A stretch of 64,000 bases of DNA from a virus. The notes under the pieces are model-generated. The model ran no database searches and was not told the origin of the DNA. It worked only from the letters and a program-made list of their open reading frames with translations. Of the stretch, positions 18,149-25,972 are shown piece by piece. The position numbers were made by a program, and so were the translations under genes. Position 1 is the stretch's first letter. The number at the start of each line of letters is the position of its first letter. The stretch lies in IMG/VR virus record IMGVR_UViG_3300025450_000020, positions 18,186-82,185 of that record, one strand, 5' to 3'.

Positions 18149-18480
18149 GCCTAAAACACCATTTTAAGTTCAGTGTTGCAGATGCTAAACAGCTAGGTAT
18201 AGCCTTTGTAGGTGCAATTTCAGCCTGGGCAGCCACGGGATTTCAGAGGGATATAGCCCATCTAATGTATCCAATTGTTGGTTTTATAACAGGAGGCCTG
18301 GCATCCCACAACTCTATGGCTAACCCAAATGTCACTCCAGACTCACACATAGTAACTCCTTATGTCTCTAACATAGAAGATCACAATCCTGGGGTTCCTA
18401 CCCCAGTTGAACAAAACTATAAACCAGAGGGGGCGGATGTCAAAAAAGTCATCCAAATCAATAGCGGAATTATAAAATAA
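18145..18480 (+). CDS. Holin candidate
   Basis: 111 residues, start overlapping the endolysin stop (ATGA). Two short hydrophobic segments are visible: residues ~16-33 (LGIAFVGAISAWAATGF) and ~41-55 (LMYPIVGFITGGLAS), followed by a polar, proline-containing tail of ~50 residues. Two membrane segments beside an endolysin fit a holin, but length and topology are not diagnostic of a particular family. A second small membrane protein is encoded at 44951. Confidence 0.55.
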   Translation: MSLKHHFKFSVADAKQLGIAFVGAISAWAATGFQRDIAHLMYPIVGFITGGLASHNSMANPNVTPDSHIVTPYVSNIEDHNPGVPTPVEQNYKPEGADVKKVIQINSGIIK

Positions 18481-18513
18481 TTTTTACCGAAATTATGACT
18501 TATTTATAAAACT

Positions 18514-18522
18514 TGCTATTAT
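18514..18522 (+). promoter_or_regulatory. Extended -10 promoter for capsid protease
   Basis: TGCTATTAT lies 10 bases upstream of the ATG at 18533, with no Shine-Dalgarno in between, suggesting a leaderless or very short-leader transcript. Confidence 0.45.
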
Positions 18523-18532
18523 TTATTTACAT

Positions 18533-19963
18533 ATGGACATTCAAAAAACTTATTGGCAAAACAGCGAATCTTCAACAGCCTTGCATTTTCCTATTACCAA
18601 GGTTGACAAGGAGAAGCGTCTTGTATCAGGATTTGCGTCACTAGATAACGTTGACCGCCACGGAGATATTGTAACGGCGGATGCAAATAAGAAAGCCTTT
18701 GAAAGATTCAGAGGAAATATCCGTGAGATGCACGGGCCAACAGCAGTTGGTAAGATGGTTAAGTTTAAGCATGACACATTTTTTGATCCAGAGACTCAGA
18801 AGAAGTACAACGGCGTATATGTAACTGCCTATATTTCAAAGGGTGCACAGGATGCATGGGAGAAGTGCCTAGATGGTACTTATTCAGGTTTTTCTATTGG
18901 TGGAAACATCAATGATGCAAAGATGGAAAAAGTTGACGGGGAGAACGAAACTCGTCGTGTTATCCATGATTATGATTTGCACGAATTGTCATTAGTTGAT
19001 TCACCAGCAAACCAGCTTGCAAACTTTTTTTCTATTGAAAAGAATGTAGATGGAAGCACATTTGTTAAAGGAATGGTTGCAGACATCACACTAGAAAATG
19101 TATTCTGGTGCAAGCAAGATGAAGTTGCATCAACATCAGAAGCTATGTCAAAGGATTGCGTTGTATGTGATGCACCTATGACAAATATTGGTTGGGTTGA
19201 GCAAAAGGATTCAGAGAAGTTTGAAGCAATTGAAAAGGTAATTGATTCTTATTTCAAGAAAGATGATGCACCAACATCCGCACACGAAGCTGGCGAGACA
19301 GCTGCACCAGGTTTGGCAGGTAATGTCATTGATAGCAACGCTACCATTAATCTTTATCCTGATCAAAATAGCAAGAAAAAAGTCACGTTTGAAGACGGAC
19401 TTAAAAAGAGTGAAGAGATTTCGCTCAACGAAGGAGGTAACAAAATGACAGAAAATACAGATGCAACAATTGAGAAGTCAATTGATGTTGAGACTCCTGC
19501 CGAAGAAGTTTCATCTGTTTCGGAGATTGCAGATACTACAGTTGAAAAGGCTGCAGAGATTTCTGAAGTTGAAGATACACTTGATTTTGAGAAGATGGTT
19601 TCAGACCTTAAAGCCTTCTTTGGTGAGTCACTAGAAAAGTCCAACACTAACTATGCTACACACGCAGCAACAGTAGCGGACATGTATAACATTGTTAACG
19701 AGACCAGAGCTGAAATGGCTCGTTTGTCCAAGGCATATGAGGATATCCAGAAGGCAAATGAAGATCTCGCTACAAAGTACGAAACCTTGAGTAAGTCAGT
19801 AACAGATATGTTCGGAAAGATTGAGTATGTTGATCATCAACTCAAGAATTTTGAATCTGCTACTGCAGTTCAGAAGTCCATTGGGGTAGAAGCTCCAATG
19901 GGTCAAACAAAACCAAAACAAAGTATATGGCAAGGTGCTTTCCTCAGTGCTTCTAGCATATAA
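18533..19963 (+). CDS. Capsid maturation protease fused to scaffold domain
   Basis: 476 residues. Residues ~20-165 form an XkdF/HK97-type prohead serine protease: VSGFASLDNVDRHGDIV, the NIREMHG histidine region, YSGFSIGG with the probable nucleophile Ser, and YDLHELSLVDSPAN. Residues ~305-476 are acidic then helical, with coiled-coil heptads (TRAEMARLSKAYEDIQKAN), like a scaffold. The protease cleaves scaffold and capsid delta-domains during head maturation. The scaffold half can also be made alone from an internal start (see 19445). Confidence 0.85.
   Translation: MDIQKTYWQNSESSTALHFPITKVDKEKRLVSGFASLDNVDRHGDIVTADANKKAFERFRGNIREMHGPTAVGKMVKFKHDTFFDPETQKKYNGVYVTAYISKGAQDAWEKCLDGTYSGFSIGGNINDAKMEKVDGENETRRVIHDYDLHELSLVDSPANQLANFFSIEKNVDGSTFVKGMVADITLENVFWCKQDEVASTSEAMSKDCVVCDAPMTNIGWVEQKDSEKFEAIEKVIDSYFKKDDAPTSAHEAGETAAPGLAGNVIDSNATINLYPDQNSKKKVTFEDGLKKSEEISLNEGGNKMTENTDATIEKSIDVETPAEEVSSVSEIADTTVEKAAEISEVEDTLDFEKMVSDLKAFFGESLEKSNTNYATHAATVADMYNIVNETRAEMARLSKAYEDIQKANEDLATKYETLSKSVTDMFGKIEYVDHQLKNFESATAVQKSIGVEAPMGQTKPKQSIWQGAFLSASSI
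19432..19444 (+). promoter_or_regulatory. Internal ribosome binding site for nested scaffold
   Basis: AAGGAGGT followed by AACAAA lies inside the protease gene directly before an in-frame ATG at 19445. A near-perfect Shine-Dalgarno with ideal spacing inside a gene is unlikely to be accidental, since the codons encode an otherwise ordinary linker (NEGGNK). Confidence 0.75.
19445..19963 (+). CDS. Nested scaffold protein (internal in-frame start)
   Basis: 172 residues, identical to the C-terminus of the protease (from Met305, MTENTDATIEKS). It starts behind AAGGAGGT at 6-7 bases spacing. The product is acidic, with predicted coiled coil around residues 60-140. Nested scaffolds made this way are established in lambda (C/Nu3) and other phages, giving excess scaffold over protease. 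Here the nested gene is inferred from the ribosome site and domain boundary only. Confidence 0.65.
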   Translation: MTENTDATIEKSIDVETPAEEVSSVSEIADTTVEKAAEISEVEDTLDFEKMVSDLKAFFGESLEKSNTNYATHAATVADMYNIVNETRAEMARLSKAYEDIQKANEDLATKYETLSKSVTDMFGKIEYVDHQLKNFESATAVQKSIGVEAPMGQTKPKQSIWQGAFLSASSI

Positions 19964-19977
19964 AAAAATACAGAAAA

Positions 19978-19996
19978 AATAAGGTGGTGAAATAAA
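19978..19996 (+). promoter_or_regulatory. Capsid gene leader, identical to major tail gene leader
   Basis: AATAAGGTGGTGAAATAAA precedes the ATG at 19998 and is repeated base for base at 24395-24413 before the major tail gene. It contains the ribosome site AAGGTGGTGA in an A-rich, probably unstructured context. Confidence 0.7.
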
Positions 19997-19997
19997 A

Positions 19998-21140
19998 ATG
20001 AGTAATGAACTTCTACAAAAAGTAATTGATACTACGGACCTCGGTTCTTCAGCAGTCAATGCATCTACAGACTCTGCTACCCTTTCAGGTAACGGTCTCC
20101 TATATCCAGATCAAGCTAACCGCTTCTTGGATTACATGTGGGATGCAACAATCTTGGCTAAGACAGCCCGTACAATCCGTATGCGTTCAAACACAACCGA
20201 GATTGATCGTGTTGCTGTTGGACAACGTATCATGACCGTCGCACAGGAAGATAACCCACGTAACTTCGTGGCAAGTGGTGATAGCTATACAAACGCTAAT
20301 ACTACTACTTTCTCTGCACAAAATGCTACATTTAACAAGGTATCTCTTACAACACGCAAGCTCCGTCTTGACTGGGAACTTTCAGCAGAGTCTCTTGAAG
20401 ACAATATTGAAGGTCCAGATCTAGAGGATCACATTGCACGTCTTATGGCTACCCAGGCTGGTAACGATATTGAGGATACCCTTATTAACGGTACTGGAAC
20501 TGGTTCAGGTTTGATGTCAGCATTCGCAGGCTTCCGTACATTGGCACTTAACAACGCACACGTTGTTGACGCTGCTGGTTATGGACTTGACAAGACCGTA
20601 TTCAACCAAGCTATCAAGACCCTTCCACGTAAGTACAAGCAACGCAGAAACCAACTTCGCTTCTTCACAGGATCAAACTTGGTTCAGGATTACCTATTCA
20701 ACCTAACAGCTAACGCTGGTAACGGCAACCCATTTGATATCGCTTCAGGTATCATCCGTGGAGATGTCGCTGCTAACGATGGCGGTCCAGGTTCAGTAAC
20801 TCCTTTTGCGTTTGGAATTCCAGTTATCAACGTTCCGTTGATCAGCGAAACCCAGACTTACAATGGATCAGCTAACACAGGTGATGTTCACTTGACATTC
20901 CCGCAAAACTTCATTATTGGTATCAAGCGTGACGTAACCGTCTATCGTTTGTTCCAGCCAAAGAAGGACACAATTGAATATACACTATTCATTCGTGTTG
21001 GTTGCGTAATGGAAAACTACGATGCACACGTCATCGTTAAGAACATTGCAGTAGCAGGCTCAGTAATGTCTACCCCATCATTTGGATCAGCATACAATGG
21101 TTCAAACGTTACAGGTGGATTGAACGGCGAGACATTCTAA
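19998..21140 (+). CDS. Major capsid protein, HK97 fold
   Basis: 380 residues, directly after the protease-scaffold gene. Typical HK97-type segments are LLYPDQANRFLDYMWDATIL near the N-terminus, TFNKVSLTTRKLRLDWELS (~115), LEDHIARLMATQAGNDIEDT (~145-165) and FIIGIKRDVTVYR (~300). It forms the icosahedral shell. The codons here are richer in C-ending and CGT forms than in neighbouring genes, as expected for the most highly expressed gene. A hairpin with a UUCG tetraloop follows the stop. Confidence 0.9.
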   Translation: MSNELLQKVIDTTDLGSSAVNASTDSATLSGNGLLYPDQANRFLDYMWDATILAKTARTIRMRSNTTEIDRVAVGQRIMTVAQEDNPRNFVASGDSYTNANTTTFSAQNATFNKVSLTTRKLRLDWELSAESLEDNIEGPDLEDHIARLMATQAGNDIEDTLINGTGTGSGLMSAFAGFRTLALNNAHVVDAAGYGLDKTVFNQAIKTLPRKYKQRRNQLRFFTGSNLVQDYLFNLTANAGNGNPFDIASGIIRGDVAANDGGPGSVTPFAFGIPVINVPLISETQTYNGSANTGDVHLTFPQNFIIGIKRDVTVYRLFQPKKDTIEYTLFIRVGCVMENYDAHVIVKNIAVAGSVMSTPSFGSAYNGSNVTGGLNGETF

Positions 21141-21156
21141 TTTTAATTAGATGCAA

Positions 21157-21186
21157 GGCGGGGAGTTACTTCGGTAGCTCCCTTAG
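21157..21186 (+). terminator. Hairpin with UUCG tetraloop after capsid gene
   Basis: GGGAGTTAC, loop TTCG, GTAGCTCCC: nine pairs with one G-U, closed by the very stable C(UUCG)G tetraloop. The following U-tract is short (TT), so it may act as a partial terminator or mRNA-stabilising end for capsid transcripts. Confidence 0.6.
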
Positions 21187-21194
21187 CCATTTAA

Positions 21195-21203
21195 TGCTAT
21201 AAT
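21195..21203 (+). promoter_or_regulatory. Extended -10 promoter after capsid gene
   Basis: TGCTATAAT, consensus extended -10. The expected transcription start (~21210) bears on the choice of start codon of the next gene. Confidence 0.5.
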
Positions 21204-21226
21204 AAACAATGACGAGAGGAAGTCAA

Positions 21227-21628
21227 ATGTCATTTACAGATTTAAAAATTACAGAACTAAGAAAAGTCGCAGATTCTTTTGCTATTGATGCATCAGAATT
21301 AAAGACAAAACAAGAAATCATTGCAGCCCTTGAAGAAGAGGGCATCAGCTATCAAATGTATGCTAAGTTTGATAATGCTGAAAAGCAAGATATTGAAGTA
21401 CCAGAGTTTGAAAAGCAGAAGAGAGAAAAGAAGATCATGTCAAAGACAGCAAATCAAGTGCTTGTAAAGATGGAAAGAAATAACCATTCATATCAAGTTG
21501 GCGTTTTCCAGTTTACACAAGAGCATCCATTTTTGGCTATGTCAGAAGCAGACGCTCAAAAGATTTTTGATACAGAGCAGGGTTTCCGTCTTGCGACTCC
21601 TCGTGAGGCTCAAGAGTACTACGCTTAA
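21227..21628 (+). CDS. Neck/head accessory protein with SAP-like N-terminus
   Basis: 133 residues from the ATG at 21227, which has AGAGGAAG 4 bases upstream. An in-frame ATG at 21209 would start 5 bases after the -10 and could be read only from a leaderless mRNA; both starts are possible. The N-terminus (LKITELRKVADSFAIDASEL, ending KQEIIAALEEEGI) resembles a SAP/HeH-type helix-extended-loop-helix. The C-terminal half (VLVKMERNNHSYQVGVFQFT) is beta-rich. Between capsid and connector genes, so probably head completion; function not certain. Confidence 0.6.
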   Translation: MSFTDLKITELRKVADSFAIDASELKTKQEIIAALEEEGISYQMYAKFDNAEKQDIEVPEFEKQKREKKIMSKTANQVLVKMERNNHSYQVGVFQFTQEHPFLAMSEADAQKIFDTEQGFRLATPREAQEYYA

Positions 21629-21651
21629 AAATTAAATAGGGGGTGTTCTGA

Positions 21652-22623
21652 TTGCAAACAATCAACACAAACAGCCAGGAAAAGATTTACCTAGAGGTAT
21701 ATAGTAATGGAGTATTATCGCAGGCAGATTCACTGCCAACATTGTCAATATACAATGCGGACAGCGATATTTACAATCCTGGAGGTACAATCAGTCAGAC
21801 ACCCCTCTATACCAATTTAAATGCTTACGATGAGCCCGCAACTGGAGTTTATTCATATCAACTAACACCAAACATTACAAGTGTAAATATGGTGCTTGAA
21901 GTAGTTTGGTCTTATACCCAAGGCGGGGTAGCGGTGAAGACAACAGATTACTATAGTATTGAAACTCCATATGCTTCAATACCAGAAACAATGGATTTTC
22001 TAGGATACACGGGAGACTCTTCTAAGCCTAACTATATTGATCCGAACACAATTATTAAGACCGAAAAAATGGCAAGAACCATTATTGAAGGTTATGCGGG
22101 AATTAAATTTTATAAGTATTATGGTTTTCAAGAAATTTACGGAATTGGTGCAAATACAATTCAGCTAACAGAGAAGATGCTCTCGTTGGATCAGATTTGG
22201 GAAAATCAAATTTTAGTATTTGATGGAACAACCAGTCCAGTCTATAATACTTTTGGATATAACACAGAGATTAGCCCTACTGGTTATCAGCTTCGCATTT
22301 GGTACCCAGCCTGGCCAGACGGCTGGAACAACGAAATGGATCCAACCATTTACGAATCGGGTCGTTTTAGAGATACCTACCTATATCGTTTTGTTGGAGA
22401 AATTGGTTACAATTATGTTCCAGAAGATATTAAGCTTGCTTCAATGCTTTTGCAACAGGATATTATGTCAAACGACTACAACTGGAGGAACAAGTATTTG
22501 TCACAAGTTAACTTGAGTGAAATTTCATTCAAGATGGCAGGCGGGGCATTTAATGGTACAGGCAATGTTATGGTTGATAACATCCTAGATCAATACCGCA
22601 AGGCAAATATTGTAATTATCTAA
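21652..22623 (+). CDS. Head-tail connector/adaptor-like protein
   Basis: 323 residues with a TTG start behind AGGGGGTG. The N-terminal ~110 residues look like a beta domain (EKIYLEVYSNGV). The rest (PETMDFLGYTGD, KMARTIIEGYAG, and YVPEDIKLASMLLQQDI) resembles gp6-type head-tail adaptors with a helical bundle. In phages of this layout the gene following capsid and small head genes encodes the adaptor that docks under the portal. Assigned by order and pattern rather than a decisive motif. Confidence 0.6.
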   Translation: MQTINTNSQEKIYLEVYSNGVLSQADSLPTLSIYNADSDIYNPGGTISQTPLYTNLNAYDEPATGVYSYQLTPNITSVNMVLEVVWSYTQGGVAVKTTDYYSIETPYASIPETMDFLGYTGDSSKPNYIDPNTIIKTEKMARTIIEGYAGIKFYKYYGFQEIYGIGANTIQLTEKMLSLDQIWENQILVFDGTTSPVYNTFGYNTEISPTGYQLRIWYPAWPDGWNNEMDPTIYESGRFRDTYLYRFVGEIGYNYVPEDIKLASMLLQQDIMSNDYNWRNKYLSQVNLSEISFKMAGGAFNGTGNVMVDNILDQYRKANIVII

Positions 22624-23075
22624 TGTTAAATAACCTAGTCTCATTTGCAGGATCAATCATGAATATGAACGCAGATGTTTATATTCAAGAAAATACTCAG
22701 GATGCCAATACTGGAGAGATTACCCGTCAATGGGTATATTCTCAAACTATTCAGTGTCGTATTGAGCCTGTTAAATCACGTGGTGCTTCTACAAGAACAG
22801 ACAATAAGACGTTCGGAACAACTGGAGACGAGTTATATAACGAAAAATTTCAATTAAAGATGTACGGAACCTCCTTGCTTAGTAAGCGTTGGCGTATTCA
22901 AAATATCAGAACAAATAAAGGTAAGTCAGTATTTGTTGAAATTGATAGAACAGGAACACCAGATACAATTTTTGAAGTAATGTCTTCACATGCGGTTGTT
23001 GATCCTTTTGGATCAATTTCCTATTATGTGTCAGTACTTCTAAGGACTGAGCTACAAGATGACTCTGAAGCTTGA
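22623..23075 (+). CDS. Head closure protein
   Basis: 150 residues, start overlapping the previous stop (TAATG). The sequence ADVYIQENTQDANTGEITRQ followed by WVYSQTIQCRIEPVKSRG and RWRIQNIRTN follows the pattern of SPP1 gp16/HK97 gp7-like head closure proteins, which describe a small beta-barrel. Genome order (adaptor, closure, tail completion, tail terminator, major tail) supports this. Overlaps the next gene by 17 bases. Confidence 0.6.
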   Translation: MLNNLVSFAGSIMNMNADVYIQENTQDANTGEITRQWVYSQTIQCRIEPVKSRGASTRTDNKTFGTTGDELYNEKFQLKMYGTSLLSKRWRIQNIRTNKGKSVFVEIDRTGTPDTIFEVMSSHAVVDPFGSISYYVSVLLRTELQDDSEA

Positions 23076-23778
23076 GATTGACACAAAACAACTAGTTCAA
23101 GGCTTGGATGATTTAGTTATAGGAATTGATCAACTTGTAAAGCCAAAAGCACTTGAGCAAATATCAAGAGCCGTATTCTCCATAACAGGAGAAAGATTTA
23201 TGGTTGATATTGATAACTACTCAAGAGCTAATCCTAAAAAAATGCACCACGTTTATGAGTGGGGTCAAATAGGAGAAAAAACAGCAAGGCTATTTGTTTT
23301 AGAAAGAACCTCTGTTCTTGATGGAAGTCTTTTAATAACAACAAATTTTTTGCAATCAAAAATGCCAGTTCCAATAAGCCCAGAGCTTTTAAGACCAGGT
23401 AAGACTGGCAAGGTTGTAACTGCAAGAAATATTTTTGCTAATAAAGCACAAGTTATGGAGCAAGGAAATCCAGTGTCTTTTCAAGCAAAAAGAATACTTG
23501 CCATGACTTCTGGAAACGGCATCGCTTTCGTAGCACCTGGCACACAGATTAATATTCTTCACCCAGGAGGAATTCAGACAAGAAATGCTTTTGCTGAGTA
23601 TTTGCTTGAATGGTACAGCAAAAATGGTAATGTAATTATGGAATCATCTGGGGTGTATGAGAGAATAGCTAGTGACGTTGCAAAAGTTTTAAGCACTAAG
23701 GGTGGAAATGCGACGGGAGTACAAAAAGCAGTTACTTTAATTGCTGATGCAGTAGATACAGGGAGTGTAATAAGATGA
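23059..23778 (+). CDS. Tail completion/neck protein
   Basis: 239 residues. It starts inside the previous gene at an ATG after CTACAAG. The N-terminus (LEIDTKQLVQGLDDLVIGID) is helical, and the middle includes HHVYEWGQIGEKTARLFVLE, a pattern seen in tail-completion (HK97 gp10-type) proteins, although this one is longer. It would connect the head closure ring to the tail tube. Assignment rests mainly on gene order. Confidence 0.5.
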   Translation: MTLKLEIDTKQLVQGLDDLVIGIDQLVKPKALEQISRAVFSITGERFMVDIDNYSRANPKKMHHVYEWGQIGEKTARLFVLERTSVLDGSLLITTNFLQSKMPVPISPELLRPGKTGKVVTARNIFANKAQVMEQGNPVSFQAKRILAMTSGNGIAFVAPGTQINILHPGGIQTRNAFAEYLLEWYSKNGNVIMESSGVYERIASDVAKVLSTKGGNATGVQKAVTLIADAVDTGSVIR

Positions 23779-24314
23779 CGGTAGATTATTCAAGAGTGGC
23801 AGCCACAGATGTCAGAAATGCTATTTGGGCTCAGTTGCAAAGCTATGGCATACTTCATGCTAATGACTATATTCCACAAGGCTCTAATGGCCTTACAACC
23901 GCTCTTTGCCCTATTATTCCATCACAGCAGGTGCCAGAATTTAACAATTTGCTGCCAGGTAAAACCTATATAACCTATGACATTATTCAAAAAAATTACG
24001 GGGTTCAATGGTGGCTTTCACAAGAAACTATGGTTCTCCAGATTATTTCAAGAAGCAATGCTCAGATCCTGACCATATCAAACTTCCTGACAGACTTTGT
24101 CAGACGCTATGAGTATTCAGCTGCTGATATAAATGACGTGGCTCATACAGCAAATAGCCCATTTAAGTTCTTATATTGCAGACTAGAGGCAGCCAACCCA
24201 ATCCAGCCATTCCAAGATGAAGGCGGGTTCATGAGTGGTGACTTCTCATTCATGTATACCTATACCCGTTCGGTAGATGAGGGTACAAACTCCAATACTG
24301 GAAGATATATCTAA
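23775..24314 (+). CDS. Tail terminator protein
   Basis: 179 residues, 4-base overlap with the previous gene (ATGA). Segments VRNAIWAQLQSYGIL, ITYDIIQKNYGVQWWLSQET and LQIISRSNAQILTISNFLTD fit tail terminator proteins that cap the tail tube: a helix followed by a beta sheet with an aromatic-rich centre. It is immediately before the major tail gene, the standard place. Ends the neck operon. Confidence 0.6.
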   Translation: MTVDYSRVAATDVRNAIWAQLQSYGILHANDYIPQGSNGLTTALCPIIPSQQVPEFNNLLPGKTYITYDIIQKNYGVQWWLSQETMVLQIISRSNAQILTISNFLTDFVRRYEYSAADINDVAHTANSPFKFLYCRLEAANPIQPFQDEGGFMSGDFSFMYTYTRSVDEGTNSNTGRYI

Positions 24315-24317
24315 AGT

Positions 24318-24345
24318 TTGAATTATTTCCAACAAATGCTATGAT
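24318..24345 (+). promoter_or_regulatory. Promoter of the major tail gene
   Basis: TTGAAT (24318-24323), 16-base spacer ending TGC, then TATGAT (24340-24345). The combined -35 and extended -10 make this one of the best promoters in the window. Confidence 0.6.
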
Positions 24346-24394
24346 TTTCTATGAGGAAGCAAGTTGTCGTCTTTTTTGTTTTAAATTTAAAATA

Positions 24395-24413
24395 AATAAG
24401 GTGGTGAAATAAA
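24395..24413 (+). promoter_or_regulatory. Major tail gene leader, identical to capsid gene leader
   Basis: AATAAGGTGGTGAAATAAA, identical to 19978-19996. The ATG follows 3 bases later (24417) instead of 1 as in the capsid gene. Confidence 0.7.
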
Positions 24414-24416
24414 TAA

Positions 24417-25226
24417 ATGGCTCTAAACACTAAAAATGTAATCGTAGGTGCAGCAGCACTTTTTACTAGCGTTGGAAACAACACTAATACTTTTGGTCGT
24501 CCAGCAACAGACTCTACAACTCTTGGTACTTTGTTCCCAGCTGGTGTTCCAGCTCGTCAAGGTCTCCTTGCATCTAATGGAGCATCTAACGGTGGATACC
24601 GTGAAGTAGGATTTACAAACACAGGACTTGAGATTTCATACGAACCAGTATATGGTGAGATTATGGTTGATCAACTTTTGGACGCAGCTCGTATCTTTAA
24701 GCAAACTCTCAAGGTTTTGCTAAAGACCGAACTTACAGAAGCAACTCTTGAGAACCTTACATTCTCATGGGGACAAATGGACTCTTACTATGTTGCAAAT
24801 ACTGCAAGCACAGTAACAGCAGTCCCATCATTGGTTAACAATGATACAGCTTTGGGTAACTCAGACTCTCCAGCAGCAACATTGAACTTGGCTGCAGGTG
24901 CTCTTGGTGATACACCAGTAGAGCGTGTACTTATTGCAGTTGGACAAGCTCCAGCTCAGATTGGTACATCTCAGTCATACGCAGATCCAAGCGGTGCATC
25001 AGGATCAACAGTAATCGGCGCAGGTGCAAATACAAACGCACTTCGTAGCCGTGAGCGTGTCTATGTGGCACGTCGTGTTGTTTCAATTGATACAACAATG
25101 CATGCTTTGAAGCGTGATGCAGCAACAGTATTCCCAGTGAATTTCCGTTGCTTGCCTGATACTTCATATGCTTATGCAGGATCAGAATACGGTGTAGTTA
25201 TTGACCGTGTATACGGAACTAACTAA
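24417..25226 (+). CDS. Major tail tube protein
   Basis: 269 residues. It has the plan of siphovirus tube proteins: a short N-terminal arm (NTKNVIVGAAALFTSVGNN), a beta barrel with GYREVGFTNTGLEISYEPVY, a helix with LKVLLKTELTEATLENLTFS, and C-terminal VFPVNFRCLPDTSYAYAGSE. It polymerises as hexameric rings around the tape measure. It has its own promoter, an expression leader shared with the capsid gene, and a strong terminator, all consistent with very high expression. Confidence 0.85.
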   Translation: MALNTKNVIVGAAALFTSVGNNTNTFGRPATDSTTLGTLFPAGVPARQGLLASNGASNGGYREVGFTNTGLEISYEPVYGEIMVDQLLDAARIFKQTLKVLLKTELTEATLENLTFSWGQMDSYYVANTASTVTAVPSLVNNDTALGNSDSPAATLNLAAGALGDTPVERVLIAVGQAPAQIGTSQSYADPSGASGSTVIGAGANTNALRSRERVYVARRVVSIDTTMHALKRDAATVFPVNFRCLPDTSYAYAGSEYGVVIDRVYGTN

Positions 25227-25253
25227 GCTGTAAACTACAACTTAATATAGAAT

Positions 25254-25289
25254 TTCAGGCCCCGTCAGAAATGGCGGGGTTCTGAATTT
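25254..25289 (+). terminator. Terminator after major tail gene
   Basis: TTCAGGCCCCGTC, loop AGAAAT, GGCGGGGTTCTGAA: GC-rich stem with one G-U pair plus an outer TTCAG/CTGAA extension, followed by TTTGTCTT. It also contains GGCGGGG. Confidence 0.7.
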
Positions 25290-25306
25290 GTCTTGACTAA
25301 TTATAT

Positions 25307-25315
25307 TGGTATAAT
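25307..25315 (+). promoter_or_regulatory. Extended -10 promoter for tail assembly genes
   Basis: TGGTATAAT, 24 bases before the TTG start at 25340. TTGACT lies only 11 bases upstream of TATAAT, too close for a -35, so the extended -10 is the main evidence. Confidence 0.45.
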
Positions 25316-25339
25316 TTAACTAAACAAAGGAGCTATAAA

Positions 25340-25678
25340 TTGGCAACAACCGTATATGATATAGTAGAAATTGAATTAAGTGATGGAACATCCATTACTC
25401 TCAAGCCGCTGCCTATTAAGCAGTTGAAGAAGTTCATGGATATTATTAACGCCATGCAAAAGGATGAGAATCAATCAGAAACCGCCGCAATGGATATATT
25501 TGCGGATGCAGCAATGATTTGTTTAAATGCTTTGGGTAGAACAGATCTCGGAACAAACAAAGATAAGTTTGAAGAGACAATTGAAGTTCCTACTATGATG
25601 AAGATTTTGGAAGTCGCAGGAGGTCTAAAGCTTACAGACCCAAACCTTCTGGGAGCGGCTCTAGTTGGGACGAACTAG
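25340..25678 (+). CDS. Tail assembly chaperone, short form (gpG-like)
   Basis: 112 residues from a TTG with AAAGGAG 7 bases upstream. Sequence IVEIELSDGTSITLKPLPIK then KFMDIINAMQ matches the usual start of actinophage and other siphovirus tail assembly chaperones. It stops at TAG 25676, 31 bases after the slippery heptamer CCCAAAC, allowing a -1 shift to a longer form. These chaperones coat the tape measure before the tube assembles. Confidence 0.8.
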   Translation: MATTVYDIVEIELSDGTSITLKPLPIKQLKKFMDIINAMQKDENQSETAAMDIFADAAMICLNALGRTDLGTNKDKFEETIEVPTMMKILEVAGGLKLTDPNLLGAALVGTN

Positions 25679-25956
25679 ATCTACGCTCCTTAGAGTCTGA
25701 AGTTTTCTTACTCGGTCATTGGAAAAACTTTGACGAGTTAGAAGAAAGTCTTTCTATCAATGAATTAGATGCAATTCTAAATTCAATGAGAGAGAAAGAA
25801 CATCGTGAAATGAAGTTTATGGCTTCATTGCAGGGTGTGGACCTTGACGAAGCTTCCAAGGAACCAGAAGATGTTACTGCACTTAAAAATGCAAGAATTG
25901 CTTCTGACGAAGGTTTCGGAATTGGTGAAGGACTTGGATTCATGTCGCAGGAATGA
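25340..25956 (+). CDS. Tail assembly chaperone, -1 frameshift long form (gpGT-like)
   Basis: The 0 frame is read to CCCAAAC (25639-25645), then -1, continuing PSGSGSSWDELDLRSLESE to the TGA at 25954. The -1 extension of ~103 residues is acidic and helical (NFDELEESLSINELDAI, then NSMREKEHREMKFMASLQG) and has no start codon or ribosome site of its own. G/GT frameshift pairs before the tape measure are conserved in long-tailed phages (established). Here it is shown by the slippery site, an open -1 frame and gene order. Confidence 0.8.
25639..25645 (+). other. -1 programmed frameshift site CCCAAAC
   Basis: The heptamer is in the correct phase (GAC CCA AAC), X XXY YYZ with X=C and Y=A. After slippage the next codon is CCT, entering the frame that is open to 25956. 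Some weak base pairing is possible downstream (GGGAGCGGCTC); I see no strong pseudoknot. Confidence 0.8.
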
Positions 25957-25972
25957 TGGGGGTGTAAACTAA

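Noticed and set aside
25294-25315. Classical -35/-10 promoter TTGACT...TATAAT before the tail chaperone
   Set aside because: The spacer is only 11 bases, too short for a normal sigma-70 promoter. I kept the extended -10 only.
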